Assembly (NCBI GenBank): GCA_903832075.1
Contig: CAILAF010000537.1
Span: 1 to 9,814 of the forward strand
Direction of reading: 5' to 3'
Length of the DNA: 9,814 nt
From: an uncultured Chitinophagaceae bacterium
Lineage (GTDB): Bacteria > Bacteroidota > Bacteroidia > Chitinophagales > Chitinophagaceae
Under the pieces are notes generated by a model that saw nothing but the letters and a program-made list of their open reading frames with translations, did no database searches and was not told the origin of the DNA. Positions 1 through 5,658 of this stretch are shown one piece after another. The position numbers and the translations under genes were made by a program. Numbering within the stretch: position 1 is the first letter of the stretch; each line of letters opens with the position of its first letter.

Positions 1-314
1 ACTAATTTAAATTCATCAATCAATTGATAATATACGGTATCCAAATTAGCTAAGCCATATAACACTTCAACATCATCACCATTACCAAAAAAAGAATACA
101 ATGATTGAATATTGGTATTGAATAATCTTGATTTATCGGCTAAAGACGGATTTGCAGGAATGACTACGGCTGTTGATTTATACGCTTTCGGAATAATAAA
201 AACAGTGACGGCTGTTACAATCAAAACAATTAAAACAAATACAAATATTTGTTTCCATTTTTTTTGAAGCATGTCAACAACATCAATTAAATTAAAATGA
301 TTAGATGATATCAT
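1..314 (-). CDS. Wzz-like polysaccharide chain-length determinant, N-terminal part (truncated by window edge)
   Basis: Reading down from an ATG at 314 gives 104 open codons that run off the window. The peptide has a short cytoplasmic start (residues 1-22, ending in the basic KKWKQ), one strong membrane segment (about 23-42), then a proline and the stretch YKSTAVVIPANPS. This N-terminal layout is that of chain-length determinant (Wzz) proteins: one inner-membrane helix leading into a periplasmic domain that controls the length of exported polysaccharide. Only the N-terminus is visible, so the second membrane helix and any fused tyrosine kinase domain cannot be checked. The start follows the stop of the Lrp-type gene by 26 bp on the same strand, so the two may be cotranscribed. 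The family call rests on topology and a short motif, and another membrane-anchored periplasmic protein is possible. Confidence 0.6.
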   Translation of the reverse strand, partial: MISSNHFNLIDVVDMLQKKWKQIFVFVLIVLIVTAVTVFIIPKAYKSTAVVIPANPSLADKSRLFNTNIQSLYSFFGNGDDVEVLYGLANLDTVYYQLIDEFKL

Positions 315-340
315 AATTGAAATTACAAATTATTCTTGCA

Positions 341-814
341 TTAAATTTCTGAAGTAACAACAACATTGCGATCTAAACTTTCTTCCAGCGATATAAACGT
401 TTCTGTTCGTTCAATCCCTTTTATATTTTGCAGCTTATCGTGTAATACAAATCTTAATTGCTGAATATCTTTACAAACAATTTCTGCAAACATGCTATAA
501 TTGCCGGTTGTATAATTCAATCTTACAATTTCCGGTATGCGCTTTAATTCTTTTGCAACTGAATCGTATAAAGAACTTTTCTCTAAATAAATTCCAATAA
601 ACGCAATTACATCATAGCCCAAAGATTTGAGGTCAATAGATAATTTTCTACCTTTAACTACTTTTTGTTCTTCTAATTTTTTGATGCGAACATGAATGGT
701 ACCGCCGGAAACAAATAATTTCTTTCCTAAATCAGCATAAGAAATTTCGGCGTTCTCCATCATTTCCTGGATGATTTGTAAATCCAGTTTGTCAAGATTT
801 AATTTTGCTGCCAT
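341..814 (-). CDS. Lrp/AsnC family transcriptional regulator
   Basis: 157 residues, the usual Lrp/AsnC length. Residues 7-55 form the winged helix-turn-helix: LDKLDLQIIQEMMENAEIS, then the recognition region around 27-47 with GGTIHVRIKKLEE. Residues 66-140 form the RAM/AsnC ligand-binding domain, including the typical TGNYSMFAEI stretch (103-112). Family members bind DNA as dimers or octamers and usually respond to amino acids or other small metabolites. The effector here cannot be read from the sequence. ATG at 814 leaves no room for a longer start and matches the family N-terminus. The gene is transcribed away from the tRNA-like RNA across a very AT-rich spacer and lies 26 bp before the Wzz-like gene. 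Its regulon is unknown; autoregulation is common in the family but no operator is evident. Confidence 0.9.
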   Translation of the reverse strand: MAAKLNLDKLDLQIIQEMMENAEISYADLGKKLFVSGGTIHVRIKKLEEQKVVKGRKLSIDLKSLGYDVIAFIGIYLEKSSLYDSVAKELKRIPEIVRLNYTTGNYSMFAEIVCKDIQQLRFVLHDKLQNIKGIERTETFISLEESLDRNVVVTSEI

Positions 815-960
815 TTTAATACCTGTTTTTAGAAATAATTTATAATTAAGTGCAAATATTTAAACAAATTCTATATTTTCAAAATTTTTATTGAATTATT
901 TTCAAGTAATCAGCATCTTTCTTTAATATTGTACTACAAATGAACAAATAGTTCTTTATA
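815..960. other. AT-rich divergent spacer
   Basis: The region between the Lrp-type gene and the tRNA-like RNA is extremely AT-rich and holds no open frame of note. It should contain both divergent promoters. No perfect -7 box is visible on the minus side for the regulator. Confidence 0.5.
929..957 (+). promoter_or_regulatory. Possible promoter of the tRNA-like RNA
   Basis: TTG at 929-931 and TAGTTCTT at 949-956 are a partial fit to the Bacteroidota -33 (TTG) and -7 (TAnnTTTG) boxes with 17 bp between them. They sit just upstream of the predicted 5' end near 961. The -7 match is imperfect, so this is tentative. Confidence 0.3.
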
Positions 961-1123
961 CTGTGGGGTGATGAAACTCTTTGGCAGACATGCCCTCTCG
1001 TCTCGGGGGTGAAGATAACAGGATAAACGCAACATAGAGCCTTTCGCAAGAAAGACCGGGATTGACCACCGGATTTGTGTTACAGCTAACTGCTTCGTGT
1101 AGGTTCGACTCCTACCCCTACAG
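961..1123 (+). ncRNA. tRNA-like structured RNA with enlarged variable region
   Basis: The segment is about 51% GC by hand count and sits in very AT-rich flanks. Visible pairings: a closing stem 961-968 with 1116-1123 (CTGTGGGG/CCCTACAG, 8 bp, one G-T); T and G at the positions of tRNA bases 8 and 9; a D-like arm with stem ATG/CAT (971-973/989-991) and a loop containing GG; a hairpin 993-997/1005-1009 (CCCTC/GGGGG) in the anticodon position; and a T arm 1099-1103/1111-1115 (GTAGG/CCTAC) with loop TTCGACT. Between the anticodon-like and T arms lie about 90 nt with further helices: 1026-1032 with 1075-1081, a GCAA-capped hairpin 1041-1054, and CCGG/CCGG at 1056-1059/1069-1072. The 7-nt loop at 998-1004 (TCGTCTC) lacks the T expected at position 33, and no CCA is encoded. 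It resembles a class II tRNA outline but is far too long for one. I do not recognise it as tmRNA, RNase P RNA, 6S or SRP RNA. Function unknown. Confidence 0.6.
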
Positions 1124-1153
1124 CTTTCTTTTTTCTCAGTGTTTTAGTTTGCT

Positions 1154-1192
1154 TGCCTTTGAAGTTCTCTTTGAAGGCATCTTTTTTTATTT
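1154..1192 (+). terminator. Intrinsic terminator of the tRNA-like RNA
   Basis: An 11-bp stem 1154-1164/1169-1179 (TGCCTTTGAAG with CTTTGAAGGCA, two G-T pairs) closes a TTCT loop and is followed by TCTTTTTTTATTTT. It ends the upstream RNA as a separate transcript and precedes the trmB start by more than 50 bp, so it could also act as an attenuator. Confidence 0.8.
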
Positions 1193-1231
1193 TATTTATC
1201 ACTCAATCATTTACTCATCTTGCTGTAACAA

Positions 1232-1239
1232 TATCTTTG
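1232..1239 (+). promoter_or_regulatory. -7 promoter box for trmB
   Basis: TATCTTTG is a perfect match to the Bacteroidota -7 consensus TAnnTTTG. A weak -33 candidate TTTA lies at 1210-1213. The implied transcription start is within a few bases of the ATG at 1246, which would leave almost no leader. Confidence 0.45.
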
Positions 1240-1245
1240 CTGCGA

Positions 1246-1953
1246 ATGGCACAAAAAAAATTAATTCGTTTCGAAGAAATAAAATCGTTTCCCAATGTGT
1301 TGGAACATCCGCTAAACATGCAGGGACAATGGAATGTTTTTTTTAAGAACCAACATCCCATCATTTTAGAATTGGCTTGCGGCAAAGGAGAATATGCACT
1401 TTGTTTGGGAAGAATGCATCCGCAGAAAAATTTTATTGGTATTGATTTGAAAGGAAACAGAATTTGGCGTGGTGCAAAAACAGCATTAACTGAAGGATTG
1501 AACAATGTTGCTTTTTTAAGAACAGAGATTGATCAGATAACAGATTATTTTTCAAAAGATGAAGTTGCAGAAATATGGATCACTTTCCCCGATCCTCAAT
1601 TGAGATTATCCAAAGCAAAAAAAAGATTGACGCATCCAAAATTTTTACGCCTCTATCAACAAATATTAAAAAGCAATGGATTGATTCATTTAAAAACAGA
1701 TAGTCCGGATTTATATCAATTCACCAAAACTGTTATCAAACTATTTGAATTAGAATTATTGATTGATTATGATGATGCATACAATGAAGAAAATATTGCC
1801 GATGAATTATACATCAAAACTTATTACGAAAGTTTAGATATTGCACAAAGTAAAAAAGTACATTACTTGCAATTCAAAATAAATAAACCGATACCAAAAG
1901 AGAAAGATGAAATATTAAAACAAATCATTCGAGAAACATCTTCATCATTATAA
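1246..1953 (+). CDS. trmB: tRNA (guanine-N7-)-methyltransferase
   Basis: The 235-residue protein uses S-adenosylmethionine to methylate N7 of guanine 46 in the tRNA variable loop. Visible signatures are the SAM-binding loop ELACGKGEY (42-50), motif II GIDLKG (65-70), the TrmB hallmark FPDP (114-117) followed by basic residues KAKKRLTHPKF, and TDSPDL (151-156). The C-terminal region with EENIADELYIKTYYE is typical of the family. The frame stays open upstream to 1153, but that extension would overlap the terminator stem and adds 31 hydrophobic residues unlike TrmB. ATG 1246 (MAQKKLIRF) gives the usual family length and N-terminus. The gene is followed 11 bp later by the alkyltransferase-like gene on the same strand, suggesting an operon. 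It lies directly downstream of the tRNA-like RNA, which is notable because its enzyme substrate is tRNA. Confidence 0.93.
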   Translation: MAQKKLIRFEEIKSFPNVLEHPLNMQGQWNVFFKNQHPIILELACGKGEYALCLGRMHPQKNFIGIDLKGNRIWRGAKTALTEGLNNVAFLRTEIDQITDYFSKDEVAEIWITFPDPQLRLSKAKKRLTHPKFLRLYQQILKSNGLIHLKTDSPDLYQFTKTVIKLFELELLIDYDDAYNEENIADELYIKTYYESLDIAQSKKVHYLQFKINKPIPKEKDEILKQIIRETSSSL

Positions 1954-1964
1954 AAAATAATTTC

Positions 1965-2351
1965 TTGAAAAAGAAAATCGCTAATCCAAAAAAATCAATT
2001 CCAACTATTAAAAAAGAATCTTCTTTTTTTGAAGATGTATATGATGTAGTTCGTCAAATTCCCAAAGGTCGTGTTACTTCTTATGGTGCCATTGCATCTT
2101 ATCTCGGAACAAAGATGAGCGCCCGAATGGTAGGCTGGGCAATGAATGCAGCGCATAGTGTGTATCCAAAAGTGCCAGCACAAAGAGTAGTAAACAGAAA
2201 TGGAATGCTGAGCGGTAAAGCACATTTTGCAACACCTACTTTAATGCAGGAATTATTAGAGAAAGAAAAAATAAAAATCAAGAACGATACGATTATTGAT
2301 TTTGAAAAAAAATTCTGGGACCCAATGAAAGAGTTATCACTCGATCAATGA
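1965..2351 (+). CDS. Alkyltransferase-like protein (MGMT-fold DNA-binding domain, no acceptor Cys)
   Basis: 128 residues matching the C-terminal DNA-binding domain of O6-alkylguanine-DNA alkyltransferases. Visible are the helix-turn-helix region VYDVVRQIPKGRVTSYGAIA (25-44) with the base-flipping tyrosine Y40, the arginine finger in SARMVGWAM (R54), and VPAQRVVNRNG (70-80). In true MGMT the latter reads PCHRV. Here the acceptor cysteine is alanine (A72) and the next histidine is glutamine, so the protein cannot accept an alkyl group. Known ATL proteins bind alkylated guanine and pass the lesion to nucleotide excision repair; that role is inferred here. The start is TTG at 1965, since no in-frame ATG exists before residue 51 and the DNA-binding core would be lost. 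It follows trmB by 11 bp, and its 3' end overlaps the convergent DUF420 gene by 7 bp. Confidence 0.85.
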   Translation: MKKKIANPKKSIPTIKKESSFFEDVYDVVRQIPKGRVTSYGAIASYLGTKMSARMVGWAMNAAHSVYPKVPAQRVVNRNGMLSGKAHFATPTLMQELLEKEKIKIKNDTIIDFEKKFWDPMKELSLDQ

Positions 2352-2887
2352 TAATACGGGCTAATCATCAAATACACAACCGGTCCGGTTACTGCAACAT
2401 AGAACCATAATGGCCATGTATATTTTGCGAGTTTTTTATGCGCTTCAAACTCGGCGGTTAATGCACGGTATGCAGTGTATAAAATAAATGGTAAAATAAT
2501 GGCCGCTAAAAAAATATGCGAGAACAAAATAATGAGATAAATAATTTTAATGGTTCCTGTGCCGCCAAATTTTGTTTCACCTGCTAATAAATGATGCGCA
2601 ATATAACTCACCAAAAAAATAACAGACAGTATTAATGATAACACCATTAATTTTTTATGCAGTAAATATTTTTTATTTTTTACTGCTATCAATGCAGCAA
2701 CTAATAACACAGCAATTACAGAATTAATAATTGCATTAATGGTTGCAAACACATGCACATTAAAACCAAGATCAAGATTTAATTTAAATCTACTCATTAA
2801 CACAACTGCTGCAAAAACCACAAACGAAAAAATACCAATTAATAATTTTGCCTGCTTGTCGTTTTTTTTAATGCTTGGTTGTAACAT
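2345..2887 (-). CDS. DUF420 family membrane protein (cytochrome oxidase-associated)
   Basis: 180 residues with five predicted membrane segments (about 15-31, 47-68, 80-97, 115-138, 158-175). Histidines sit near membrane boundaries (H45, H77, H98-H99, H124, H150), the arrangement of DUF420 proteins. In Firmicutes a member of this family (CtaM) is required for assembly of an active aa3-type oxidase. A similar assembly role here is inferred from the family and from its place as the last gene of the oxidase cluster. ATG 2887 gives a short polar N-terminus (LQPSIKKNDKQAK) followed directly by the first membrane helix. The spacer to sco is 59 bp and contains a double palindrome. The stop codon lies within the 3' end of the opposing alkyltransferase-like gene. 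Confidence 0.8.
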   Translation of the reverse strand: MLQPSIKKNDKQAKLLIGIFSFVVFAAVVLMSRFKLNLDLGFNVHVFATINAIINSVIAVLLVAALIAVKNKKYLLHKKLMVLSLILSVIFLVSYIAHHLLAGETKFGGTGTIKIIYLIILFSHIFLAAIILPFILYTAYRALTAEFEAHKKLAKYTWPLWFYVAVTGPVVYLMISPYYH

Positions 2888-2900
2888 AAAGTTTATTAAT

Positions 2901-2933
2901 AAACCTCCGAGGTTTTAAAAACCTCGGAGGTTT
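2901..2933. repeat. Double palindrome, 16-bp perfect inverted repeat
   Basis: The left arm AAACCTCCGAGGTTTT (2901-2916) and the right arm AAAACCTCGGAGGTTT (2918-2933) are perfect reverse complements separated by one A. Each arm is itself nearly palindromic (AAACCTC-C-GAGGTTT and AAACCTC-G-GAGGTTT), so it can be read as two tandem palindromes or one long hairpin. It fills the spacer between sco and the DUF420 gene. No clear T-tract follows on the minus strand, so a repeat element is at least as likely as a terminator. Confidence 0.85.
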
Positions 2934-2946
2934 GATTTATTTAAAA

Positions 2947-3765
2947 TCATCCGTTTATTTTTCTTCTTTGTGTAAAGTAAATCATAAACACAATCACCAA
3001 AACAACAATCACTATCCATAGCCAATTCAAATCAGTAATCTGTGTAAACAATTCACTTTTTTTTGTTCTGTCTTTTTCCATCATTAATAAACCAATATCT
3101 CTTGCCAATTGCGATAATGAAGCAGAGTCTTTATCCAATCCATCATAAAATCCTCTCACCACCATATTCTTATCTAACAAAACAAACCGGCTGGTATGTA
3201 CAAAATCGGGACTGATAGGTTCGGTACTATATTCATCTACTTTTAATTCTTCAAATGCAAAACGATAAATAGAATCTCTGTTGCCCGTTAACATCCACCA
3301 ATTATCGGGGTTCACACCAAACTTGTCGGCATAGGCTTTTAATCTGCGCACCGAATCTGTTTGCGGATCAATTGAAAAAGAAATGAATTGAACAATAGAA
3401 GTATCAATTTTATTTCTTACATCGCCGCCGGTAATAAATGATTGCTGCAATTTCGCCATGTTTTTGGTAAGCATCGGACAAATACTTCTGCAACTGGTAA
3501 AAAAGAAATCGCATACAATAATTTTTCCTTTCTTATCATACAAACTAACACTATCGCCTAATTGATTTATTAAATGAATATTGGAAGTGATATGCCAATT
3601 ACTATCATTTATTTCTTTACCATTTTCAATATGCTTAGTAACACTGTCCAACAAATATTTTCTTGGCATTACCACCGCATGATTGCTGGCTGTATTTAAA
3701 ATGATATAACTAATTAAAGGGATTAGTATGGCTATCATCAATGCCAATAAAGCTTTCTTTGTCAT
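2947..3765 (-). CDS. sco: SCO1/SenC family copper chaperone
   Basis: 272 residues. An N-terminal membrane anchor (about 5-24) is followed by a thioredoxin-like domain on the periplasmic side with the copper-binding pair C92-x3-C96 (TSCRSICP) and the third ligand H190 (FVHTSRF). SISFSIDP-type sequence (128-134, FISFSID) and the GFYDGLD stretch (205-211) fit the family. Sco proteins deliver copper to, or reduce, the CuA site of oxidase subunit II, which is encoded in the same cluster. A second strong hydrophobic segment near the C-terminus (about 248-264) followed by QRRK would anchor both ends; most characterised Sco proteins have only the N-terminal helix. ATG 3765 is followed by TKKALL and the first helix. 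Upstream are a candidate promoter and a hairpin with a T-tract. Confidence 0.92.
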   Translation of the reverse strand: MTKKALLALMIAILIPLISYIILNTASNHAVVMPRKYLLDSVTKHIENGKEINDSNWHITSNIHLINQLGDSVSLYDKKGKIIVCDFFFTSCRSICPMLTKNMAKLQQSFITGGDVRNKIDTSIVQFISFSIDPQTDSVRRLKAYADKFGVNPDNWWMLTGNRDSIYRFAFEELKVDEYSTEPISPDFVHTSRFVLLDKNMVVRGFYDGLDKDSASLSQLARDIGLLMMEKDRTKKSELFTQITDLNWLWIVIVVLVIVFMIYFTQRRKING

Positions 3766-3777
3766 ATAATCATTAAT

Positions 3778-3804
3778 AAAAAAACCACCGCATAAAACGA
3801 TGGT
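3778..3804 (-). terminator. Hairpin plus T-tract upstream of sco (terminator or attenuator)
   Basis: On the minus strand ACCATCG and CGGTGGT (3798-3804/3784-3790) pair with one mismatch around a 7-nt loop, and seven T residues follow (3784-3778). It lies between subunit IV and sco, 12 bp before the sco start. It could end the upstream oxidase transcript or attenuate sco. The stem is short, so this is tentative. Confidence 0.45.
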
Positions 3805-3819
3805 ATATTATATTTCTAA

Positions 3820-3827
3820 CAAAAGTA
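3820..3827 (-). promoter_or_regulatory. -7 promoter box for sco
   Basis: The minus strand reads TACTTTTG, a perfect match to TAnnTTTG, in the 75-bp spacer between subunit IV and sco. No convincing -33 box is seen, because that region falls inside the subunit IV coding end. The expected start of transcription lies upstream of the hairpin at 3784-3804. Confidence 0.35.
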
Positions 3828-3840
3828 AATGAATAGAAAA

Positions 3841-4263
3841 TTATTCCACCGCTTTCTTTATTTCAGGTGTTTCTTTTACTTCTTCTTTCTTTTCAACTTT
3901 TTTAGTGCTCATTTCTTTTTTATGTGGATCATAAGTCATTCGTAAATTTTTGAATGAATTGCCATCATATAAAAATGCACCGATAAACCAAACAAATAAT
4001 AACAAAGGCACCACAATGGTCATAATTAAATTACGAATCTCATGTTTCAAATGCATAAAATAACCAACAATATAAAATGCTTTTGCCATCATTAAAATAA
4101 CAATAATTCCTTTAACACCTAAACGTGTTCCGGAGTTTTCAATTTTCATCAATGCAAATCCCAATGCCAATTCAATTAACGTTAATACGGTTAATATCAA
4201 TGTTACACGCATTACTTCTTTCTTACCGTCATCAGAATGTTCAATATGTGCTGTATGTTCCAT
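3841..4263 (-). CDS. Cytochrome c oxidase subunit IV family protein
   Basis: 140 residues with three membrane segments (about 19-40, 51-70, 79-98). The KAFYIVGYFMHLKHE motif (61-75) is characteristic of prokaryotic cytochrome oxidase subunit IV. This small subunit packs against the catalytic core; it carries no cofactor and is thought to help stability or assembly. From about residue 115 the tail is highly charged and Lys/Glu-rich (KKEMSTKKVEKKEEVKE), longer than needed for the membrane core and probably disordered in the cytoplasm. The N-terminus contains several histidines (H3, H6, H9). The gene starts 22 bp after the second subunit III gene, as in related oxidase clusters, so it is likely cotranscribed with it. 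Confidence 0.85.
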   Translation of the reverse strand: MEHTAHIEHSDDGKKEVMRVTLILTVLTLIELALGFALMKIENSGTRLGVKGIIVILMMAKAFYIVGYFMHLKHEIRNLIMTIVVPLLLFVWFIGAFLYDGNSFKNLRMTYDPHKKEMSTKKVEKKEEVKETPEIKKAVE

Positions 4264-4285
4264 ATAAAATTTTAATTGAAATGAA

Positions 4286-4969
4286 TTAGATTAAATAAAA
4301 ACAAGTGAATACAAATACCCAAACTAAATCTACAAAATGCCAATACAATCCGGCTTTCTCGATCATTAAATAATGACCGCGTTGTTCGAATTTATCTTTT
4401 AACGTCATGATCAACATAATGATATTAATGATCACACCGCTAAATACATGGAATCCATGAAAACCTGTAATGGTAAAAAAGAAATTAGTAAAGTTGGTTG
4501 TTGATTGCGTTCCATCTGCATTTAAAAAAGGATTTCTTCCCCACCATGCACCTTCATGAAATAAATGATTCCATTCCCATGCCTGACAACTTAAGAAAGC
4601 CAATCCACCTAAAATAGTTAAGATCAAATTATTTACCACTGCTTTTTTATTCATCTCTTGTCCTGCTTTAACAGCCAATACCATTGTTACAGAACTGATG
4701 ATCAAAATAAAAGTCATGATACTTACAAATACCAATGGAGCATTTGAATTTTCGGGCGCAAAAGGATACGATTTAAAAACTTCATTTGCATTTGGCCATC
4801 CCGTAGTTGCAAAACGAGTTGTTCCATACGCAATTAAGAATGCGCCGAAAGTAAACGCATCACTCATTAAAAAATACCACATCATCAATTTTCCATACTC
4901 TACATTAAAGGGGCTTTTTCCGCCACTCCACCATTTGGTGTTTACAGTTGCCGTTGTTGAAGTTGACAT
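4286..4969 (-). CDS. coxC: Cytochrome c oxidase subunit III (second copy)
   Basis: 227 residues of the heme-copper oxidase subunit III family, a multi-helix membrane subunit that stabilises subunit I and its proton uptake path. Visible features are the first helix WYFLMSDAFTFGAFLIAYGTT (31-51), a second helix with SSVTMVLAVKA (92-102), QAWEWNHL (129-136), and the closing pair FHGFHVFSGVIINI (170-183) and LYWHFVDLVWVFVFTCFYL (208-226). WHFVD is a family hallmark. A polar loop (about 138-164) lies between helices 3 and 4. ATG 4969 gives a soluble N-terminus of about 28 residues. It is the second of two tandem subunit III genes; the upstream one is shorter and diverged. The 77-bp upstream spacer contains a candidate -7 box. 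Confidence 0.92.
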   Translation of the reverse strand: MSTSTTATVNTKWWSGGKSPFNVEYGKLMMWYFLMSDAFTFGAFLIAYGTTRFATTGWPNANEVFKSYPFAPENSNAPLVFVSIMTFILIISSVTMVLAVKAGQEMNKKAVVNNLILTILGGLAFLSCQAWEWNHLFHEGAWWGRNPFLNADGTQSTTNFTNFFFTITGFHGFHVFSGVIINIIMLIMTLKDKFEQRGHYLMIEKAGLYWHFVDLVWVFVFTCFYLI

Positions 4970-4992
4970 ATTTAAAATAAAAGTTTCTGTTA

Positions 4993-5000
4993 CAAAAATA
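4993..5000 (-). promoter_or_regulatory. Possible -7 box before the second subunit III gene
   Basis: The minus strand reads TATTTTTG, matching TAnnTTTG, 24 bp before the ATG at 4969. The surroundings are so AT-rich that a chance match is quite possible, and no -33 box stands out. Confidence 0.25.
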
Positions 5001-5046
5001 TTGTCTGCTATTTAAAAAACTAATTAAAACTAAACTTTTTCTTGAT

Positions 5047-5652
5047 TTATTTAATCCAATTTAAAAAGATGAATAAATAAATCCAAAGTAACCCTACAAA
5101 ATGCCAATAGGTAGCCGCAATTTCTAACGGAGCACTATTATTATTTTTGATTCGATTACTGAATGATTTAAAAAATACAATTAGTAATCCTATCACGCCG
5201 CCAAACACATGCAACATATGTATTCCAATGATCACTACTAAAAATGATGCTGATGGATTACTTCCTTGCCCCAATAATTTTACTCCCGAATGACTTAATG
5301 AATTGAATGAATAAAGTTGTAACACCATAAATAAAATTCCCAAAACGGTTGTAGCAGAAACTAAATTTTTAAACTTATTAATTTCTCCTGCCTGAAAATA
5401 TTTTAAAGATAATTGCATGGTTACGCTACTTAAAATAATGACAACAGTAGAATACCAAAATGTAATAGGAAAAGAAAACTCTAACCAATTGCTTTGATTG
5501 CGTCTTACAATATATGCACTGGTTAAACCGGCAAACATCATACAAATACCTCCCAAAGCCATCCATAAAAGAAATTTGTGCGGATGAATTTTGTTGATCC
5601 CCCTATCCCCTAAAGGGGAATTATCAAATTGATTTGTTTTTGCTGCTTCCAT
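5047..5652 (-). CDS. Cytochrome c oxidase subunit III (first copy)
   Basis: 201 residues of the subunit III family with five predicted membrane segments (about 27-48, 64-83, 98-115, 136-160, 178-198). Recognisable motifs are NKIHPHKFLLWMAL (20-33), FAGLTSAYIVRR (40-51), SSVTMQLSLK (75-84), HMLHVFGGVIGL (145-156) and TYWHFVGLLWIYLF (181-194). It should sit beside subunit I in the oxidase core. The conserved part begins at N20. Residues 12-18 (SPLGDRG) are encoded by a palindromic repeat (5599-5619) that appears to have been inserted in the reading frame near the start. ATG 5652 lies only 6 bp past the ctaB stop, so the two are likely cotranscribed and possibly translationally coupled. The next ATG in frame would be within the first helix, so the repeat-derived segment is probably translated. 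Confidence 0.9.
   Translation of the reverse strand: MEAAKTNQFDNSPLGDRGINKIHPHKFLLWMALGGICMMFAGLTSAYIVRRNQSNWLEFSFPITFWYSTVVIILSSVTMQLSLKYFQAGEINKFKNLVSATTVLGILFMVLQLYSFNSLSHSGVKLLGQGSNPSASFLVVIIGIHMLHVFGGVIGLLIVFFKSFSNRIKNNNSAPLEIAATYWHFVGLLWIYLFIFLNWIK
5599..5619 (-). repeat. Palindromic repeat, copy A, inside subunit III N-terminus
   Basis: The minus strand reads TCCCCTTTAGGGG, then ATA, then GGGGG. The core CCCCT/AGGGG is a hairpin stem. The element closely matches copy B at 5702-5721 in the opposite orientation and encodes residues 12-18 of the first subunit III. Confidence 0.7.
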
Positions 5653-5658
5653 AATTAC

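Noticed and set aside
961..1123. tmRNA
   Set aside because: No GGATTCGAC-type 5' motif, no tag reading frame ending in Ala-Ala-stop, and the RNA is too short.
961..1123. Ordinary tRNA-Leu/Ser, tRNA-Sec, or a tRNA interrupted by a group I intron
   Set aside because: Leu/Ser-like arms are present, but the anticodon-position loop has C at position 33 and no Leu or Ser anticodon, and no TCA occurs for Sec. The 5' anticodon half finds no matching half near the T arm after removing an intron, and the insert is too small for a group I intron.
1153..1245. N-terminal extension of trmB
   Set aside because: The extra 31 codons coincide with the terminator stem and T-tract and do not resemble TrmB; the internal ATG at 1246 fits family length.
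1062..1346. Open frame on the plus strand starting inside the tRNA-like RNA
   Set aside because: It spans the RNA, its terminator and the trmB start in another frame, has cysteine-rich translation of no known kind, and is best explained as a chance frame.
1215..1505. Antisense frame inside trmB
   Set aside because: Opposes a well-supported conserved gene and has no recognisable features.
1995..2281. Two antisense frames inside the alkyltransferase-like gene
   Set aside because: Short, overlapping a conserved gene, no family features.
4698..5015. Plus-strand frame opposite the second subunit III gene
   Set aside because: A shadow of the coding strand with no motif or ribosome site.
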